This document shows, piece by piece, positions 30,726 to 40,173 of a stretch of DNA of 64,000 bases. Location: positions 869,862 to 933,861 of the forward strand of contig NZ_BMXJ01000001.1 of assembly GCF_014651695.1 (NCBI RefSeq). The letters are read 5' to 3'. The position numbers and the translations under genes are program-made. This DNA comes from Nocardiopsis terrae (lineage in GTDB: Bacteria; Actinomycetota; Actinomycetes; Streptosporangiales; Streptosporangiaceae). Under the pieces are notes generated by a model. That model saw only the letters and a program-made list of their open reading frames with translations, was not told the origin of the DNA and did no database searches. Each line of letters opens with the position of its first letter. Position 1 is the stretch's first letter.

Positions 30726-30827
30726 GGCCGCCCCCGTCTCGAAGGATGGACGGCGGAGAATTTTTCTTTCTGGTCGTGACCGGGCGGTCGCATGCCGGAA
30801 AGCTCCCTTGTCAGAGGGGGATTTCTC

Positions 30828-30841
30828 ACCGACCGTTCGGT
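30828..30841. promoter_or_regulatory. TetR-type palindrome upstream of the MFS gene
   Basis: ACCGACCGTTCGGT has arms ACCGA/TCGGT around a 4-bp centre, 190 bp before the MFS start. It is one base from the perfect TetR-type palindrome ACCGACCGGTCGGT and resembles the site before paaZ. No TetR gene lies in the window. The 463-bp gap otherwise holds only octamer array 6. Confidence 0.35.
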
Positions 30842-31031
30842 CAGGACACATGCATCTAGCTGGGAAAAGCGTGACCCGATGTAGAAAGTGCCCTGCATCA
30901 CATGGCATGGTGTCCTGGGGCTCATGGTCTGTCCCGGTATCCCCCGTTCCGCCTTCGGGCCGTGGGCCGACCTGCCCGGGCCCAACAGCGAACCCGGCCC
31001 CCTCGAGCCGGTAGAGAACTACGGAGCAGCA

Positions 31032-32402
31032 ATGGCGACACCCGACGCCACGGTCCCAGGACCCGGTGGAACCCTCGACCCCAAGGAGAAGCGCAAGGTC
31101 CTCGCGGGGACCATGGTCGGTACCACCATCGAGTGGTACGACTTCTTCATCTACGCCCAGGCCGCGGGCCTGGTGCTGGCACCCCTCTTCCTGGCGCCCC
31201 TGTCGGACGCCAGCCCGGCCGTGGCGCAGGTCCTCTCCTTCGCGACCATCGGAATCTCCTTCCTCTTCCGCCCGCTGGGCGCGATCGTCGCCGGGCACCT
31301 CGGGGACAAGTTCGGTCGCAAGCGGATCCTGGTCTTCACGCTCGTCATGATGGGGGCCGCCACCTGCGCGATCGGCCTGCTGCCCACCTACGCCCAGATC
31401 GGCGTGGCGGCACCGGTCCTGCTGATCCTGATGCGCATCATCCAGGGTTTCTCCGCCGGCGGTGAGTGGGGCGGCGCGGCCCTGATGTCGGTGGAGCACG
31501 CTCCGGTCGACAAGCGCGGCTACTTCGGCGCCTACCCGCAGATCGGTGTGCCGTGCGGCATGATCCTGGCGACCTTCGTGGTCTGGGTCATCACCGCGGT
31601 CATCGGCAACGAGGCCTTCCTGGAGTGGGGCTGGCGCATCCCGTTCCTGCTGTCCTTCCTGCTGATCATCGTCGGCCACCTCATCCGCAAGACGGTCGAG
31701 GAGTCCCCGGTCTTCAAGCTCATGCAGCAGCGCCGGGCCAAGTCCTCGGCCCCGCTGGGCCGGCTGTTCCGCAAGAACAGCAAGGAGGTCATCCTCTCCG
31801 CGCTGATCTTCGTCGCCAACAACGCCGCCGGTTACCTGGTGATCGCCTTCATGGCCACCTACGCCTCGCGGCCGGTCGAGGAGTTCGGCCTGGGCATGGA
31901 GCGGGGGCCGGTCCTGCTGGCCACCACCCTGGCCTCCTTCGGCTGGCTGGTCTCCACGCTGTACGGCGGTTGGATCAGCGACCGGGTCGGCCGGGTGCGG
32001 ACCTTCCAGATCGGCTACGTCCTGCTCGCCGCCTGGGCGGTGCCGATGTGGTTCATGGTCGACACCGCGAACATCTACATGTACTTCCTGGGCCTCTTCG
32101 TCTTCACGCTGACCTTCGGCCTGAGCTACGGCCCCCAGTCGGCGCTGTACGCGGAGATGTTCCCGGCCGAGGTCCGCTACTCGGGCGTGTCCATCGGCTA
32201 CGCGCTCGGGGCGATCCTGGGCGGCGCCTTCGCCGCGATGATCGCCGAGCTGCTGCTGACCAACTTCGGCGCCTCGTGGACCATCGGTGTCTACGTCGTC
32301 TTCCTCTCGCTGATCTCCTTCGTCGCGGTCTCCCTGGTGAAGAAGAACATCCAGGGCGTCGACCTGCACGCTGACGAGGACGAACCCACCTCCGTGACCT
32401 GA
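31032..32402 (+). CDS. MFS transporter of the metabolite:H+ symporter (MHS) family
   Basis: A 456-residue, 12-helix secondary transporter of the cytoplasmic membrane. The diagnostic MHS opening is GTTIEWYDFFIYAQAAGL. The loop 2-3 motif is GHLGDKFGRKRILVFTL, and the segment RIIQGFSAGGEWGGAALMSVEH is typical of ShiA, ProP and KgtP relatives. The second-half loop GGWISDRVGRVRTF and the late YGPQSALYAEMFPAEVRYSG are also conserved. The substrate is probably a carboxylate or betaine-type metabolite; the sequence does not settle which. ATG 31032 is preceded by GGAGCAGCA. The gene stands alone, with a 40-bp palindrome after it. Confidence 0.88.
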   Translation: MATPDATVPGPGGTLDPKEKRKVLAGTMVGTTIEWYDFFIYAQAAGLVLAPLFLAPLSDASPAVAQVLSFATIGISFLFRPLGAIVAGHLGDKFGRKRILVFTLVMMGAATCAIGLLPTYAQIGVAAPVLLILMRIIQGFSAGGEWGGAALMSVEHAPVDKRGYFGAYPQIGVPCGMILATFVVWVITAVIGNEAFLEWGWRIPFLLSFLLIIVGHLIRKTVEESPVFKLMQQRRAKSSAPLGRLFRKNSKEVILSALIFVANNAAGYLVIAFMATYASRPVEEFGLGMERGPVLLATTLASFGWLVSTLYGGWISDRVGRVRTFQIGYVLLAAWAVPMWFMVDTANIYMYFLGLFVFTLTFGLSYGPQSALYAEMFPAEVRYSGVSIGYALGAILGGAFAAMIAELLLTNFGASWTIGVYVVFLSLISFVAVSLVKKNIQGVDLHADEDEPTSVT

Positions 32403-32422
32403 TCACGGGGTGGGCCCTCCCT

Positions 32423-32462
32423 GCGGGGGCGGTGGTCCGCGGCCGCGGACCACCGCCCCCGC
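32423..32462. terminator. Bidirectional terminator (40-bp perfect palindrome)
   Basis: Two exact 20-bp arms (32423-32442 and 32443-32462) lie between the convergent MFS and lipase genes. The core would be an unpaired tetraloop of a very stable GC stem. Confidence 0.8.
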
Positions 32463-32522
32463 TCTGCGTCCGTCGACTCCCCTGCCCGTCCGGTCGACGG
32501 GGCCGTGCCGGTAAGTCCCTCT

Positions 32523-32564
32523 GTCGACATGGCGATCCGGGGACCTGTCGGCACGTCGACAGGG
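32523..32564. repeat. GTCGACNN octamer array 7 (MFS-lipase gap)
   Basis: Five units from 32525: CGACATGG, CGATCCGG, GGACCTGT, CGGCACGT, CGACAGGG. It ends 19 bp from the lipase stop. Additional irregular GTCGAC copies lie at about 32474 and 32493. Confidence 0.55.
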
Positions 32565-32583
32565 GGCCTGGGCCGGAAGCGGG

Positions 32584-33252
32584 TCAGCCCAGGGCGCCGC
32601 GGACGTGGTCGATGACGCCGCCGTTCCACATCATCGAGATGTGTTCCACGCAGCCGGCCCCGATGTTGTCCGCGCCCGGCAGCGAGGTGCTGCTCACCGG
32701 CGAGATGACCAGGTCGCAGCGCGAACGGATGGTCGTGTAGGAGACCGGTCCGGGTGTGGGGTCCCCGCTGTTGAGGTCGTTCAGGAAGTTCGAACCGTGC
32801 CGCATCTCCCCGCAGGGGGTGAGCAGGGACGGGCACAGGTTGGCGACGTCGGTGCCGTTGTTGGGGCCGCCGATGGAGATCCACTGGTCGACGGCCTCGG
32901 TGCCGCCGAGGTTCTTGATGTAGTGGCGCGAGGACAGGCCGCCCATGGAGTGGGTCACCAGGTGTACCCGGTCGGTGCCGTGCTGTCCTCGGACCTCGTC
33001 CACGCGGGCGGCGAGCTGCCGGGCGATGGTGGTGTTCGAGCGCGCCCAGTCGTAGGAGAAGACGTGCAGGCGCTCCTGCGGATAGCCGGAGTCCACCAGG
33101 GCGGACCGCATGGAGTTCCACTGGCCGCCCTTGCCCATGAATCCGTGGACGAAGACGACCGGAGTGTGCGTGTTGGCGGAGGCGGGGGCGGCGTGCAGGG
33201 CCGCGCTCAGGACGAGTACGAGGCCGCACAGCAGAGAGAGCAGAGGTCTCAT
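32584..33252 (-). CDS. Secreted lipase/esterase (alpha/beta hydrolase)
   Basis: A 222-residue exported hydrolase. A signal peptide covers about residues 1-26 (LLSLLCGLVLVLSAALHAAPASA). The oxyanion-side motif VVFVHGFMGKGG, the nucleophile elbow VTHSMGG (catalytic Ser) and a C-terminal catalytic His in GCVEHISMMWNG are visible; the acid is probably the Asp of RSRCDLVISP. Two cysteine pairs may form disulfides. The layout fits the small EstA/LipA-like class 2 lipases of Bacillus and actinomycetes. ATG 33252 follows GGAGCTCAC and begins the signal peptide; the frame upstream is not signal-like. It is convergent with the MFS gene. Confidence 0.87.
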   Translation of the reverse strand: MRPLLSLLCGLVLVLSAALHAAPASANTHTPVVFVHGFMGKGGQWNSMRSALVDSGYPQERLHVFSYDWARSNTTIARQLAARVDEVRGQHGTDRVHLVTHSMGGLSSRHYIKNLGGTEAVDQWISIGGPNNGTDVANLCPSLLTPCGEMRHGSNFLNDLNSGDPTPGPVSYTTIRSRCDLVISPVSSTSLPGADNIGAGCVEHISMMWNGGVIDHVRGALG

Positions 33253-33365
33253 GTGAGCTCCGTCGGTGGGGGATCGGGGGGAACTCGATTGTGTGCTCTG
33301 CGTCACTGGGGGCGCATCGGCTGAATAGCCGGTCCCTTTACTCTTGTTTAACCGGTGGGTAACTT

Positions 33366-36155
33366 ATGGGGGTGATCAGCGTGAACCCGCTCACACGCAC
33401 CACGCCCCTGTACGGGCGCGCCCACGAACTGTCCGCCCTCCGCCACCTGATCGAGGCCGCACGCTCCGGAGTGAGCGGCGGCCTGCTCGTGACGGGCGCC
33501 CCCGGGGCGGGCCGGACCGCGCTGCTGGACCGGGCCGCTGAGGAAGCCCGCGATTTCACGGTGCTCCGGTCCCTCGCCGCGCCGGGTGAGGGCCTGCTCC
33601 CCCTGGCCGGGCTGCACCAGCTCCTACGGCCCGCACTCCCCTATCTCCCGCGCCTGCCGGAACCGCAGCGCGAGGCGCTCACCCGCGCCCTGGACACCGG
33701 AGAACCGGGCGATCCCTTCCCGCTCGCCAGCGCGGCCCTGGAACTGCTCTGCGAGATCGCGGCGCAGTGCCCCCTCCTGCTCTGCGTGGATGACTTCCAC
33801 CTGCTCGACCGGCCCTCCCGGGAGGTCGTGGCCTTCGCCGCGCGCAGGTTGGACCAGGAGGGGACGGCGGTCCTGCTCAGCGCCCCGGACGGGGACGCGG
33901 ACCGGTTGGCCGGGATCCCCGTGCTCCGGTTGCGTCCCCTGGACCGCGAGGCCCTCCTGTGCGTTCTGTCCGACGAGGGCCTGGTGGGCTCGGTCGCCGG
34001 GGAGATCGCCGCCGCGGCCGAGGGCAACCCCCGGGCCGCGCTCGAACTGCTGGACGGGACCACCGCCGAACAGCGATCCGGTTCGGTTGCGCTCGAACAG
34101 CCGCCGCTCTCTCGGGGCGAGCTCACCGAGGCCTTCGCCCGAACCCTCTCCCGGCTCCCCGGCACCACACGCCTGGCCCTGGTCCGGCTGGCGGCCGAAC
34201 ACGGACGAGGCCCCCTGCCGCCGGACCCCGACGTCCTCGAACCCGCCCGGGCGGCCGGCCTGGTCGCCGAGGAGGGCCGACACGTGGTTCTCACCCACCC
34301 GCTGGCCCGCTCCGCCTGTTACCACCGGGCCCGCCCGGCCGAACGGAGTTCCGTCCACCTGGCGCTCGCCCGTGTCTGTGAGGCCGAACAGGAGGAGGAC
34401 CGCGCCGCCTGGCACCGGGCCATGGCCGGGAGCGCTCCCGACGAGCGGATCGCCGCAGCCCTCCACCGGGCCGCCCAGCGCACCGCCGACCGGCGCGGCC
34501 ACGCCCACGCCGCCCTGCTCCACGAACACGCCGCCCGGCTCACCCCCGATCCCGCCGCCCGTGGCCTGCGCCTGACCGAGGCCGCCCGCTCCGCCTGGCT
34601 GTCGGGCGACCCGGTCCGGGCCCGCCGCGTGCTCGAACGCGTGCGCTCCGCCCCCGACCACGCGGACCTGCTCCGCGCCGAGATGGATCTGCGCTCGGGG
34701 GTGGCCATCGACGCCTCCCAACGACTCGGGGCCACCGCCGACCGGCTGGCCGGGAACGACCCCGGGGCCGCACTGCGGATGCTCTTCCAAGCCGGGGAGG
34801 CGAGTTGCCTCTCGGGCGACCACACGCGCTTCTTCGCCACCGCGGAGCGCGCCCGCGCCCTCGTGGCCGGGGCAGGACCCGGTACGGGGGCGGAACCCGG
34901 TCCGGGACGCGGCTCCGGGACCGGCCCCGCCCGGCCCTGGGACCGGCTCGTGCTGGACTACATGACGGGCAAGGCCGCCATGTTCCAGGGGCGTCACCGT
35001 GAGGGCGCCGTACTCCTGGCCAGGGCGGAGGAGGCCGCGGAGCTCATCGGTGACCCGCAGGCCCTCGTACTGGGCGGGATCGCGGGCCTGCTCCGCGGGG
35101 ACCACGTGCGCACCCGGTCCCTGGCCGGGCGCGCCGCTGCGGTGGCCCGCCGAACCGGGGCACTCACCCTCGTACCCCAGGCCCTGGAGTTCCTGACCTA
35201 CGCCGAGATGTGGTTCGGCCGCCTGTCCCTGGCACAGGCGAGCGCGACCGAGGGGCTGCGCCTGGCACTCGACTCCGGACAGGACAACTGCGCGAGCCAC
35301 CACCGGGGTGCCCTCGCCTTCGTCGCCGCGATCCGCGGGGAGGAGGACACGTGCCGGGAGCACGCCGGAACCGCCCTGGCGATGGCCGTGGAACACGACG
35401 TCGGGCTCCCCGCCGGGCTGGCGGCCTGGGCCCTGGCCCTGCTCGACCTCGGTGCCGGACGCACCGCCGAGGCCGCCATGCGGTTGCGCGTGCTGGCCCG
35501 GTCCGGCCCCGGCAGCGGACACGCGGCGGTGCGGTTGCTGCTCACCCCTTACCTGGTGGAGGCGTCCGTGCGCGGCGGGGTGCGGGTGCGGGTCCGCTCC
35601 GGGGTGGAGACCTTCGCCAGCTGGGCCGAGGCGACCGGGAACGACACCGCCCGGGCCCTGGTGATGCGTTGCCGGGGCCTGCTCAGCGAGGGGGAGGAGG
35701 CGAGCGTGTTCTTCGAGAGCGCGCTCGAACTGCACTCCTCCGGCTACTGCGACTTCGAGGAGGCCCGCACCCGTCTGCTGTTCGGCGGACACCTGCGCCG
35801 CTCCCGGCATCCGGGCCGGGCCCGCGAGCACCTGTACACCGCGATGGAGGCCTTCGAGCGGTTGGGCGCCCGGCCGTGGGCGCGACAGGCCGGGGAGGAG
35901 CTGCGGGCGGCCCGCGGCAGCGCGGTGGCGCGCCGGAGAACCGGGCTGGAGCCGCTCAGCCCGCAACAGCTCCGGATCGCCCGGCACGTCGCTGACGGCG
36001 CCACCAACCGGGAGGTCGCTTCGCGGCTCTTCCTGAGCACCCGCACGGTCGACCACCATCTGCGCAACATCTACAGCAAGCTCGGGATCCGCTCCCGGGT
36101 CGAGCTCTCCCAGCTGATCGGCGTTCCACGGGAGCGGGGGCACGACCCCGGGTGA
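33366..36155 (+). CDS. LuxR-type large ATPase (LAL) transcription regulator
   Basis: A 929-residue regulator of the STAND/LAL class. The N-terminal ATPase has Walker A LVTGAPGAGRTALLDRA (about residues 42-58) and Walker B PLLLCVDDFHLLDR near 140. A long alpha-helical, TPR-like central region of about 550 residues follows. The C-terminal LuxR helix-turn-helix is LSPQQLRIARHVADGATNRE with TRTVDHHLRNIYSKLGIRSR. Such proteins activate metabolic or biosynthetic genes after binding ATP and an inducer. The target here is unknown; the divergent lipase and convergent catalase are the nearest candidates. ATG 33366 gives a short lead before the ATPase. Confidence 0.9.
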   Translation: MGVISVNPLTRTTPLYGRAHELSALRHLIEAARSGVSGGLLVTGAPGAGRTALLDRAAEEARDFTVLRSLAAPGEGLLPLAGLHQLLRPALPYLPRLPEPQREALTRALDTGEPGDPFPLASAALELLCEIAAQCPLLLCVDDFHLLDRPSREVVAFAARRLDQEGTAVLLSAPDGDADRLAGIPVLRLRPLDREALLCVLSDEGLVGSVAGEIAAAAEGNPRAALELLDGTTAEQRSGSVALEQPPLSRGELTEAFARTLSRLPGTTRLALVRLAAEHGRGPLPPDPDVLEPARAAGLVAEEGRHVVLTHPLARSACYHRARPAERSSVHLALARVCEAEQEEDRAAWHRAMAGSAPDERIAAALHRAAQRTADRRGHAHAALLHEHAARLTPDPAARGLRLTEAARSAWLSGDPVRARRVLERVRSAPDHADLLRAEMDLRSGVAIDASQRLGATADRLAGNDPGAALRMLFQAGEASCLSGDHTRFFATAERARALVAGAGPGTGAEPGPGRGSGTGPARPWDRLVLDYMTGKAAMFQGRHREGAVLLARAEEAAELIGDPQALVLGGIAGLLRGDHVRTRSLAGRAAAVARRTGALTLVPQALEFLTYAEMWFGRLSLAQASATEGLRLALDSGQDNCASHHRGALAFVAAIRGEEDTCREHAGTALAMAVEHDVGLPAGLAAWALALLDLGAGRTAEAAMRLRVLARSGPGSGHAAVRLLLTPYLVEASVRGGVRVRVRSGVETFASWAEATGNDTARALVMRCRGLLSEGEEASVFFESALELHSSGYCDFEEARTRLLFGGHLRRSRHPGRAREHLYTAMEAFERLGARPWARQAGEELRAARGSAVARRRTGLEPLSPQQLRIARHVADGATNREVASRLFLSTRTVDHHLRNIYSKLGIRSRVELSQLIGVPRERGHDPG

Positions 36156-36228
36156 GCTCCCCGTTCCATGCGGCCGCGGGGCCGCGGTCCCTCTGCGCGG
36201 AGCAGGGGCGAGGAGTGTCCGGGAAACG

Positions 36229-36268
36229 CGGTGCGGCCCCGGACCTCCGCGGGTCCGGGGCCGCACCG
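36229..36268. terminator. Bidirectional terminator (LAL/catalase)
   Basis: A perfect 17-bp stem (36229-36245 with 36252-36268) and a 6-nt loop between the convergent LAL and catalase genes. Confidence 0.88.
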
Positions 36269-36287
36269 GCTTCCGGCCGGGCCCGCC

Positions 36288-37946
36288 TCAGCGCTCGGTC
36301 ACACGGCGTTCGTTGGGTACGCAGTGGGTCATGGTCAGACCCGAGACGTCCCGGGGGCCGTTCGCGCCCAGGTTCGCCAGGCGCTCCCGGTCCTCGTCCG
36401 TCAGGTCCTGGCCCCGCAGGGGTTCCAGGTGGGACACGTCCCCGGGCTCGATCCCCAGCCCCTTGCCGACCCGTGTGCCCAGTTCGTCCTCGACCAGGAG
36501 GAGGTGCCAGACCATCCGCTCCTGGACGGCGCGGTCGCACTGGGAGAGCAGGCCGGTGAAGTTGTGCACCAGGTCGTCGCGCTCCCACTGCTCCATCAGC
36601 AGATACCGCTGACCCGCCTGCCGGTAGTCGTTGGTGCGGCTGATGCGTTTGCGGGTGAGCCGCCCCCTGATCTCGGGGCCCTGTTCGTCATGGGTGGGAT
36701 ACTGCCCCTCCCGCAGCCCGCCGGTGATGGAGGGCTCGTAGTTGACGTGCGGGTTCTCGCCCCCGGTGTCCTGGTGGTAGGCCATCAGCCCGTCGCGCTG
36801 GTTGGTGCGCACGGACGCGTTCCTGGCCTGGTTGACCGGAAGTTGCAGGTAGTTGGGGCCCACCCGGTACCGCTGGGTGTCGCTGTAGGAGAAGGTGCGG
36901 CCGACCAGCATCTTGTCGTCGGAGAAGTCCAGCCCGTCCACGAGTACGCCGGTGCCGAAGGAGATCTGCTCGTTCTCTGCGAAGTTGTCCGAGACGTTCC
37001 GGTCGAGCACGATGCGCCCCACCGGCTTGGGTGGGAAGTCCTGCTCGGGCCAGGTCTTGGTGTCGTCCAGGGGGTCGAAGTCGAGTTCGGGGTGCTCCTC
37101 GTCGCTCATCATCTGCACGAGCAGCTCCCATTCGGGGTACTCGCCGCGGTCGATGGCCTCGTGCAGGTCCCTGGTCGCGTGCCCCGTCTCGGACGCCTGG
37201 ATGTTCGCGGCGTCGGCCTCGGTCATGCTGCGGACCCCCTGCTTGGGCATCCACGTGTACTTGACCAGGACGGTCTCGCCCGTCTGGTTGACCCACTTGT
37301 AGGTGTTGACCCCGAACCCCTGCTGGTGCCGGTAGTCCGCGGGGATGCCGCGGGGGCTGAAGAGGTTGACGAGCATGTGCATGCTCTCGGGGGTCTGGGA
37401 CATGAAGTCGAAGATCCGGTTGGGCTCCTGCCGGAACGTCACCGGGTCCGGTTTCAGGGCGTGGATCACGTCCGGGAACTTGATGGCGTCGCGGATGAAG
37501 AACACCGCGAGGTTGTTGCCCACCAGGTCCCAGTTGCCGTCCTCGGTGTAGAACTTGACGGCGAAGCCCCGGGGGTCCCGCGCGCACTCGGAGGAGTCTC
37601 GCCCGCCGATCACCGTGGAGAAGCGCAGCGCGATGTCGGTGCGCTTCCCCTTGCCCTGGAACAGCTTGGCGCGCGTGTACCGGTCGACGGGCTCATCGCC
37701 CCATTTGCCGTAGGACTCGAAGTACCCGAAGGCGGTCACCCCCCGGGCGTGCACCACCCGCTCGGGGATCCGCTCGCGGTCGAAGTGGCTGATCTTCTCC
37801 AGGAACTGGTAGTTCTCCAGGGTGGCGGGGCCCCGTTCGCCCACAGTGCGCTGGTTCTGGTTGTCGTAGACGGGGTGGCCCTGGCGGTTGGTGAGCACTC
37901 CGCGCTCGTCTTCGGGCGCGGGCCCCCGGCCGGATACGTCGGTCAT
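36288..37946 (-). CDS. katA: Monofunctional haem catalase
   Basis: A 552-residue catalase that dismutates hydrogen peroxide in the cytoplasm. The distal active-site histidine is His66 in [19 protein letters not shown]. The asparagine partner lies in [16 protein letters not shown], and the proximal haem-ligand tyrosine in [19 protein letters not shown]. No C-terminal flavodoxin-like extension is present, so it is a small-subunit (clade 1 or 3) enzyme with a slightly long C-terminal part. ATG 37946 opens [20 protein letters not shown]. No Fur/CatR-type regulator is adjacent, and no peroxide-response operator was identified by eye. Confidence 0.95.
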   Translation of the reverse strand: MTDVSGRGPAPEDERGVLTNRQGHPVYDNQNQRTVGERGPATLENYQFLEKISHFDRERIPERVVHARGVTAFGYFESYGKWGDEPVDRYTRAKLFQGKGKRTDIALRFSTVIGGRDSSECARDPRGFAVKFYTEDGNWDLVGNNLAVFFIRDAIKFPDVIHALKPDPVTFRQEPNRIFDFMSQTPESMHMLVNLFSPRGIPADYRHQQGFGVNTYKWVNQTGETVLVKYTWMPKQGVRSMTEADAANIQASETGHATRDLHEAIDRGEYPEWELLVQMMSDEEHPELDFDPLDDTKTWPEQDFPPKPVGRIVLDRNVSDNFAENEQISFGTGVLVDGLDFSDDKMLVGRTFSYSDTQRYRVGPNYLQLPVNQARNASVRTNQRDGLMAYHQDTGGENPHVNYEPSITGGLREGQYPTHDEQGPEIRGRLTRKRISRTNDYRQAGQRYLLMEQWERDDLVHNFTGLLSQCDRAVQERMVWHLLLVEDELGTRVGKGLGIEPGDVSHLEPLRGQDLTDEDRERLANLGANGPRDVSGLTMTHCVPNERRVTER

Positions 37947-38060
37947 GCGGCTGGTCCTCTCCCTGCGGGTCAGGTTTCCTCACCCCTGCCACTGCCCGTG
38001 ATCACGCTGGGTGATACGCGCATGGCGGAAACATTGCCAAGGAAGGGGCCGGGGCGGAGT

Positions 38061-38094
38061 GTCGACAGGTCGCTTCGCCGACAGGCCGATTCGC
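38061..38094. repeat. GTCGACNN octamer array 8 (upstream of katA)
   Basis: Four units from 38063: CGACAGGT, CGCTTCGC, CGACAGGC, CGATTCGC, so the pairs CGACAGGY and CGNTTCGC alternate with a 16-bp super-period. It lies about 115 bp upstream of katA. Confidence 0.55.
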
Positions 38095-38125
38095 GGGGAG
38101 GCGCCGACGCGGTTCGCCGGGCGGG

Positions 38126-38141
38126 CGTTTCACGTGAAACA
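38126..38141. promoter_or_regulatory. Isolated parS-like site (site 9)
   Basis: CGTTTCACGTGAAACA matches parS in 15 of 16 positions (C for T at position 1). It lies about 28 kb from the origin-proximal cluster, between katA and the phosphoribosyltransferase gene. An outlying ParB site is likely, since distal parS copies occur in actinomycetes. Confidence 0.8.
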
Positions 38142-38214
38142 CCGGAGGTGCCGTGCCCTCCGGCCGGAGGGCGGAGAGGGCGCCGAGCCGGCCGGCGGGA
38201 GGGTGCCGTGCGGA

Positions 38215-38712
38215 TCAGGCGTCGCGCACCTGGTCCTCGCGGTGGACGACGGGGGGCTCCACCGACCAGGGGAAGTTGATCCAGCGGTCCGTGTGCTTCC
38301 ACACGTACTCGCACTTGACCAGTGACTGCGGCTTCTCGTAGATGACCGCGCTGCGCACCTCGGCGGTGTGCTCGGCACAGAAGTCGTGCACCAGCTTGAG
38401 CGTCTTGCCGGTGTCGGCGACGTCGTCGGCGACCAGCACCTTCTTCTTGCTCAGGTCGACCACGTTGGGCACCGGCGGCAGCATGACGGGCATGTCCAGC
38501 GTGGTGCCGACCCCGGTGTAGAACTCCACGTTCATCACGTGCAGGTTCTTGACGTCGAGTGCGTACCCCAGTCCGCCGGCGACGAAGAGGCCGCCCCGGG
38601 CGATGGACAGGATGATGTCGGGCTCGTACCCGTCGTCGGCGATCGCCTGGGCCATGTCACGCATCGCGGTGCCGAAGAGCTCGTAGCTCAGGTTCTCGCG
38701 CTCGTCGCTCAC
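38215..38712 (-). CDS. Purine-type phosphoribosyltransferase
   Basis: A 165-residue type I phosphoribosyltransferase. The PRPP-binding signature is KVLVADDVADTGKTLKLVHD, and the PPi-loop region is ILSIARGGLFVAGGLGYALD. The C-terminal segment YVWKHTDRWINFPW resembles xanthine/hypoxanthine-guanine enzymes of the Gpt type, which salvage purine bases to nucleotides. The exact base specificity is not readable. GTG 38712 gives VSDERENLSYELFG, the usual length; the frame continues upstream without similarity. It stands alone; its upstream region carries octamer array 9, its downstream side the isolated parS and an 18-bp palindrome (38155-38172). Confidence 0.82.
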   Translation of the reverse strand: MSDERENLSYELFGTAMRDMAQAIADDGYEPDIILSIARGGLFVAGGLGYALDVKNLHVMNVEFYTGVGTTLDMPVMLPPVPNVVDLSKKKVLVADDVADTGKTLKLVHDFCAEHTAEVRSAVIYEKPQSLVKCEYVWKHTDRWINFPWSVEPPVVHREDQVRDA

Positions 38713-38861
38713 GGTCTGGTCCCCCCGGTGTTCTCGGTGTGAAGTGCGCCCGGCGCCTCGCAGGTCAGGCCGCTCGCGGCACCGGTACATGCTAACGACG
38801 ACCGGGCCCGAACGGCGGCGGGGCGGGCCCCGGAGGGCGGACGGTCGGGGAGTCGGCATGG

Positions 38862-38893
38862 AGACAGGTCGACAGGTCGACCCGTGCGACCAC
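38862..38893. repeat. GTCGACNN octamer array 9
   Basis: Units AGACAGGT, CGACAGGT, CGACCCGT, GCGACCAC lie in one 8-bp register. It falls in the 374-bp gap between divergent genes (phosphoribosyltransferase and the dehydrogenase operon). A further stretch around 38920-38960 contains ACATGTCC and CACATGCATG but nothing I can classify. Confidence 0.55.
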
Positions 38894-39086
38894 GGTCACG
38901 GGGGCAGGTGTCCCCGGCCACATGTCCACCGCACCCCGTGTCCCGGGTCACATGCATGGACAAAATGCTCGGATATCGGCGAACTCCCATGACATTTTCT
39001 TGATCTCTCCTGGTTTGTGGCGAACAGATGGTCGTAAATAGCACCATGTCCCTGTACAGATCTTCCGTGAACCAGGAGGTTGCAGC

Positions 39087-40172
39087 ATGGCTGAACACCA
39101 GGGCCTTCTCCCCTCCGAGCAGCCGCTACGGCTGCTCGACGAGTCCGGAGTCCCGGTCAGCGAGACCGACCTGCGGATGCCGGGCTCCCAGCGCCTCCTC
39201 GAGGCCTACGCCTCCCTGGTGATCGGCCGCCGTGTCAACGACCAGGCCAGCGCCCTCGTCCGCCAGGGCCGCCTCGCCGTCTACCCCTCCTCGCACGGCC
39301 AGGAAGCCTGTCAGACCGGCGCCGCGCTCGCCCTGGCCGACGGCGACTGGCTGTTCCCGACCTACCGCGACACCGCCGCCGTCGTCGCGCGCGGCGTCGA
39401 CCCGGTCGAGGTCCTCACCCTCCTCAAGGGCGACTGGCACGCGGGCTACGACCCCTACGAGCACAACGTCGCGCCCCAGGCCACCCCGCTCGCCACCCAG
39501 CTCCTGCACGCCGTCGGCGTGGCCCACGCGGCCCGCCTGCGCGGCGAGGACACCGTGGTCATGGCCCTGTGCGGCGACGGCGCCACCAGTGAGGGCGACT
39601 TCCACGAAGCCCTGAACTTCGCCGCCGTCTTCAGAGCCCCGGTCGTGTTCTTCGTGCAGAACAACGAGTACGCGATCTCCGTCCCCCTGGCCAAGCAGAG
39701 CGCCGCCCCCTCCCTCGCCCACAAGGGCGTCGGCTACGGAGTCAACGGCGAGCGGGTGGACGGCAACGACGCCGCCGCCGTCCTCACCGTCCTGGAGGAC
39801 GCCGTCGGGGCCGCCCGCTCCGGCGAGGGCCCCCGGTTGGTCGAGGCGCACACCTACCGGATGCAGGCGCACACCAACGCCGACGACGCCTCCCGCTACC
39901 GCAGCGAGGACGAGGTGGACCCCTGGGTGGCCCGCGACCCGCTGCTGCGGATGGAGGCCTACCTCCGGAAGAAGCGGGTGCTCACCAAGGCCAGGCAGAC
40001 CGAGATCACCGAGAGGGCCGAGGCCGTCGCCACCGCCATGCGCGAGGGGGTCAACCGGGACGTGCAGCCCGACGGCGCCGAGCTGTTCGCGCACGTGTTC
40101 GCCTCCCCCACCCCGCAGTTGACCGAACAGGCCGCCTTCCTGGCCGACGAACTGAGCAGAGAGGGCAACTGA
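39087..40172 (+). CDS. 2-oxoacid dehydrogenase E1 component, alpha subunit
   Basis: A 361-residue thiamine-diphosphate enzyme subunit that decarboxylates a 2-oxoacid in the pyruvate/branched-chain dehydrogenase class. The ThDP-binding motif GDGATSEGDFHEALNFAAVF ends with the usual NN (VFFVQNNEYAIS). RLAVYPSSHGQEACQTGAAL and DWLFPTYRD are family blocks, and HTYRMQAHTNADDASRYR is the phosphorylation-loop equivalent. ATG 39087 follows AGGAGG with good spacing. It is the first gene of an E1alpha-E1beta-E2 operon; one base separates it from E1beta. Pyruvate and branched-chain (bkd) forms cannot be told apart with certainty, and an E3 gene is not adjacent. Confidence 0.92.
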   Translation: MAEHQGLLPSEQPLRLLDESGVPVSETDLRMPGSQRLLEAYASLVIGRRVNDQASALVRQGRLAVYPSSHGQEACQTGAALALADGDWLFPTYRDTAAVVARGVDPVEVLTLLKGDWHAGYDPYEHNVAPQATPLATQLLHAVGVAHAARLRGEDTVVMALCGDGATSEGDFHEALNFAAVFRAPVVFFVQNNEYAISVPLAKQSAAPSLAHKGVGYGVNGERVDGNDAAAVLTVLEDAVGAARSGEGPRLVEAHTYRMQAHTNADDASRYRSEDEVDPWVARDPLLRMEAYLRKKRVLTKARQTEITERAEAVATAMREGVNRDVQPDGAELFAHVFASPTPQLTEQAAFLADELSREGN

Positions 40173-40173
40173 C

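Noticed and set aside
27959..30985. A 1008-codon open frame antisense to the uvrA-like gene
   Set aside because: The sense strand has intact ABC motifs; the antisense product is low-complexity without a recognisable fold.
33624..36266. An 880-codon open frame antisense to the LAL regulator
   Set aside because: A typical high-GC shadow frame; the sense protein has a Walker motif and LuxR domain.
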